Shown here piece after piece: positions 62,443 through 64,000 of a stretch of 64,000 bases of DNA. The notes below the pieces were generated by a model that saw only the letters and a list, made by a program, of their open reading frames with translations, made no database searches and had not been told where the DNA came from. The translations under genes and the position numbers were made by a program. Location: positions 65,944 to 129,943 of the forward strand of contig CALGIG010000116.1 in the NCBI GenBank assembly GCA_937915865.1, given 5' to 3'. Each line of letters starts with the position of its first letter. Positions within the stretch are counted from its first letter, which is position 1. The DNA is from an uncultured Prolixibacteraceae bacterium (GTDB lineage: Bacteria; Bacteroidota; Bacteroidia; Bacteroidales; Prolixibacteraceae).

Positions 62443-63078
62443 TTAAACTGCTGTAAATATTTTATCTGGTGATTTTTGCATCTCTTTCAATCTGTTTTCG
62501 ATATTTTTCCAGTTGAATGATTTCCCTTTTGTCATTTTTATGGGTTCATCGAAATTGATGTCATCGAAATAGGTGATGGATTTAACCGGAATAATCGGGT
62601 TGCTGTTGTATTTCTGCCTGTATGCTTCAATCATATTGTTGAACGATAGTTTTTCGGACAAAAAGGCAACATCAATAAAATCTTTAATGCGTGTACCATT
62701 TCCTGCAATCGCATTCAATTTCATTGCCGCAATGTCCAAAGAACCGGCAAGACGTATATTTTCTTCGATTACAGGTTTTTCAATCCAGTGATACTGATGG
62801 GAAATGCAGTCGATTTGCACCCCATTGATTTCACCTTTTATCGTGTTTTTTGCAATAAAATCCAGTTCAAATTGATATTCACTAATTAGGTGATTAACCA
62901 AATTATTTTCGTCATAAGGCTTGTCAGAAAAAAGGTCAATATCAATACTAATCCGGTGGCCTAATTTTAGCGAGAGCGCTGTTCCTCCAACCAGAATGAA
63001 ATCGTCAAATAGTGGATCCTTCATTATTTTGGTTAGGAGTTCCAGTGCTGCCAGGCCGATGGTTTCGTAGTACAACAT
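62443..63078 (-). CDS. abiEii: Nucleotidyltransferase toxin, AbiEii/AbiGii family
   Basis: This 211-residue NTase-fold protein has FILVGGTALSLKLGHRISID and DIDLFSDKP, the GG and D-x-D catalytic features of AbiEii toxins, plus DIAAMKLNAIAGNGTRIKDF and DVAFL (the K and D residues of the family core). Such toxins transfer nucleotides to RNA or tRNA and act in type IV-like toxin-antitoxin or phage-abortion systems. It overlaps the upstream partner gene by 46 bp, a tight coupling. The two genes are bracketed by the repeat array. Confidence 0.92.
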   Translation of the reverse strand: MLYYETIGLAALELLTKIMKDPLFDDFILVGGTALSLKLGHRISIDIDLFSDKPYDENNLVNHLISEYQFELDFIAKNTIKGEINGVQIDCISHQYHWIEKPVIEENIRLAGSLDIAAMKLNAIAGNGTRIKDFIDVAFLSEKLSFNNMIEAYRQKYNSNPIIPVKSITYFDDINFDEPIKMTKGKSFNWKNIENRLKEMQKSPDKIFTAV

Positions 63079-63350
63079 TTTAATTCCTCTTTTTTGAGTT
63101 CAAAAACAGAACACACAAACGATAAATCCTTGGGATTAAGGTAGGGGATTTGTTTTATGGCTTCTTTCACCTCATCTAATCCATATCGGTTTAATATGGC
63201 ATAAAAATCGTCTTTTCTGCCACGTTCTATCACGCGTTGTACCACCACATTACGCATGGCTTGCCAGTCGAAGCGGACCAAATCGTATTCCCATATAAGA
63301 GAAGGCCGAAGTTGCGCGTTGGAATGCGATGGATAATCAGAAAAAAACAT
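63033..63350 (-). CDS. Partner (putative antitoxin) of the AbiEii toxin, DUF6922-like
   Basis: This 105-residue protein starts MFFSDYPSHSNAQLRPSLIW and has WEYDLVRFDWQAMRNVVVQR and VIERGRKDDFYAIL. Proteins of this type regularly precede AbiEii-like genes in Bacteroidota and are taken as the antitoxin, though they lack the winged-helix domain of classical AbiEi. The C-terminal CCTTKPSAWQHWNS is encoded in the overlap with the toxin start. The assignment is by sequence feel and context. Confidence 0.78.
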   Translation of the reverse strand: MFFSDYPSHSNAQLRPSLIWEYDLVRFDWQAMRNVVVQRVIERGRKDDFYAILNRYGLDEVKEAIKQIPYLNPKDLSFVCSVFELKKEELKCCTTKPSAWQHWNS

Positions 63351-63500
63351 TGGTTTTTAGTTATATTAAGTTTTAAAAATAGCAATTCTCCATTTTTCAG
63401 CAAAATGTTAAAACCTAAATTTGTTATTTGCCAGCGAAATTGGTTCTTCTAACAGTTACGATATCAATATCGTTAAGCTGAGGTTGATTACGCCCTATTG
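63351..63500. promoter_or_regulatory. Promoter region of the AbiE-like pair
   Basis: 150 bp of AT-rich DNA upstream of the antitoxin start; it includes a GATATCAATATCG stretch near 63460 that is partly palindromic. The repeat array resumes at about 63497-63515. Confidence 0.4.
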
Positions 63501-64000
63501 GGGTTATTTTCGTTGGATGGCTTCGGCTTCGTTCCTCAGCCTCGCAATGACGGGTGGAGAAGGGTTACGGTAGATTGCTTCCTCCGAAAACGTTCGGACT
63601 CCTCGCAATGACGCTGTACAATAGAACGTCATTGCGAACACAGTGAAGCAATCCTTTAAAGCCCCCTTCTAATTTCCCCAGACGGGGGAAGGCTTTGGAC
63701 AGCGATTCGCGGTTAGCTTGCTCATTGGGGCATTGGTTTTATATTCGGATTGCTTCGTTTTATTTCGGGCACAATGACGGGTGGTGGAGGTGAGGTTCCA
63801 ACAGATTGCTTCGTCGTACCTCCTCGCAATGACGCTGCATTCAACCGCGTACCGTCATTGCGAATGGAGCAAAGCGGAATGAAGCAATCTGTTAAGCCCC
63901 CTTCTAATTCCCCCAGGCGGGGGAAGGCTTTGGGCATCAGTTCGCGGTTAGCTTGCTTGTTGGGGCAATGGTTTTATATCTCTGGATTGCTTCGTTTTAT
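63500..64000. repeat. Composite repeat units 5-6, running out of the window
   Basis: The array resumes with GGATGGCTTCGGCTTCGTTC (63515 onward) and has palindromes at 63572-63653 and 63802-63891, each followed within 6 bp by a C-rich hairpin (63659-63693; 63894-63931). The last unit is cut by the window end. A 71-codon minus-strand frame here is repeat-derived. Confidence 0.88.

Noticed and set aside
63722..63937. 71-codon minus-strand reading frame
   Set aside because: It lies wholly within the composite repeat; frames like it appear in every copy.
61107..64000. CRISPR-like array of regularly spaced repeats
   Set aside because: Units are about 225-250 bp, contain palindromes and are separated by repeat-derived rather than unique spacers. 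No cas genes are present.

Overview
The window looks like a chromosomal piece of an anaerobic, fermentative member of the Bacteroidota. Supporting signs are the FISUMP-type and PKD surface proteins, lipoprotein signals of the (A/G)-C-K-K type, the Bacteroidota-style glycogen genes (eukaryotic-like branching enzyme, GSCFA protein, DUF3417-type phosphorylase), two membrane pyrophosphatases and moderate-to-low GC. No rRNA, tRNA or CRISPR array was seen. This placement is inference from gene content.

Layout. 1-3325: the 3' part of a large FISUMP surface protein, then a small toxin-antitoxin pair whose toxin is frameshifted and which lies between two copies of a hairpin repeat. 3326-10459: glycogen block (glgB, GSCFA, glycogen synthase-like, glucan phosphorylase). 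10524-17895: EamA exporter, a canonical K+-type membrane pyrophosphatase, a second very divergent one, and a dihydroorotate dehydrogenase-like protein. 17909-20473 (minus): a PKD lipoprotein and a GH9 cellulase. 20568-32188: hydrogen block 1. A SpoIIE-type phosphatase and a PAS protein (minus) diverge from a plus-strand run of DRTGG, RsbW-like ATPase, sensory-type [FeFe]-hydrogenase (HydS), DRTGG, PHP, ATPase, 2Fe-2S ferredoxin, HydB, HydA, an inserted four-helix IVS-like element, and HydC. 32238-34911: esterase, serpin and thioesterase. 35286-38785: a second, leaner HydC-HydB-HydA set. 38798-40745: ogt, cutC and a small outer-membrane-like protein. 40808-60503 (minus): an exopolysaccharide or O-antigen cluster (FlaA1-like dehydratase, RmlB, YjbH-like barrels, flippase, glycosyltransferases, methyltransferases, FdtA/FdtB, WecA-like) whose last gene is the [FeFe]-hydrogenase maturase hydE. 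61107-64000: a repeat array built of palindromes and C-rich hairpins, holding a GIY-YIG nuclease gene and an AbiEii-type toxin pair.

How it fits together. Stored glycogen and cellulose-derived sugar would feed glycolysis. Reductant would leave as H2 through two HydABC enzymes that differ in domain make-up: set 1 has the extra ferredoxin domains expected of an electron-bifurcating enzyme, and set 2 lacks them and may use NADH only. The HydS, PAS, SpoIIE, RsbW-like and DRTGG genes next to set 1 look like a redox or H2 sensing partner-switch. The pyrophosphatases would conserve energy from PPi. The two strongest unusual features are this sensory module with its paired hydrogenases, and the composite repeat array at the right end, in which two gene modules replace the same segment of the repeat unit.
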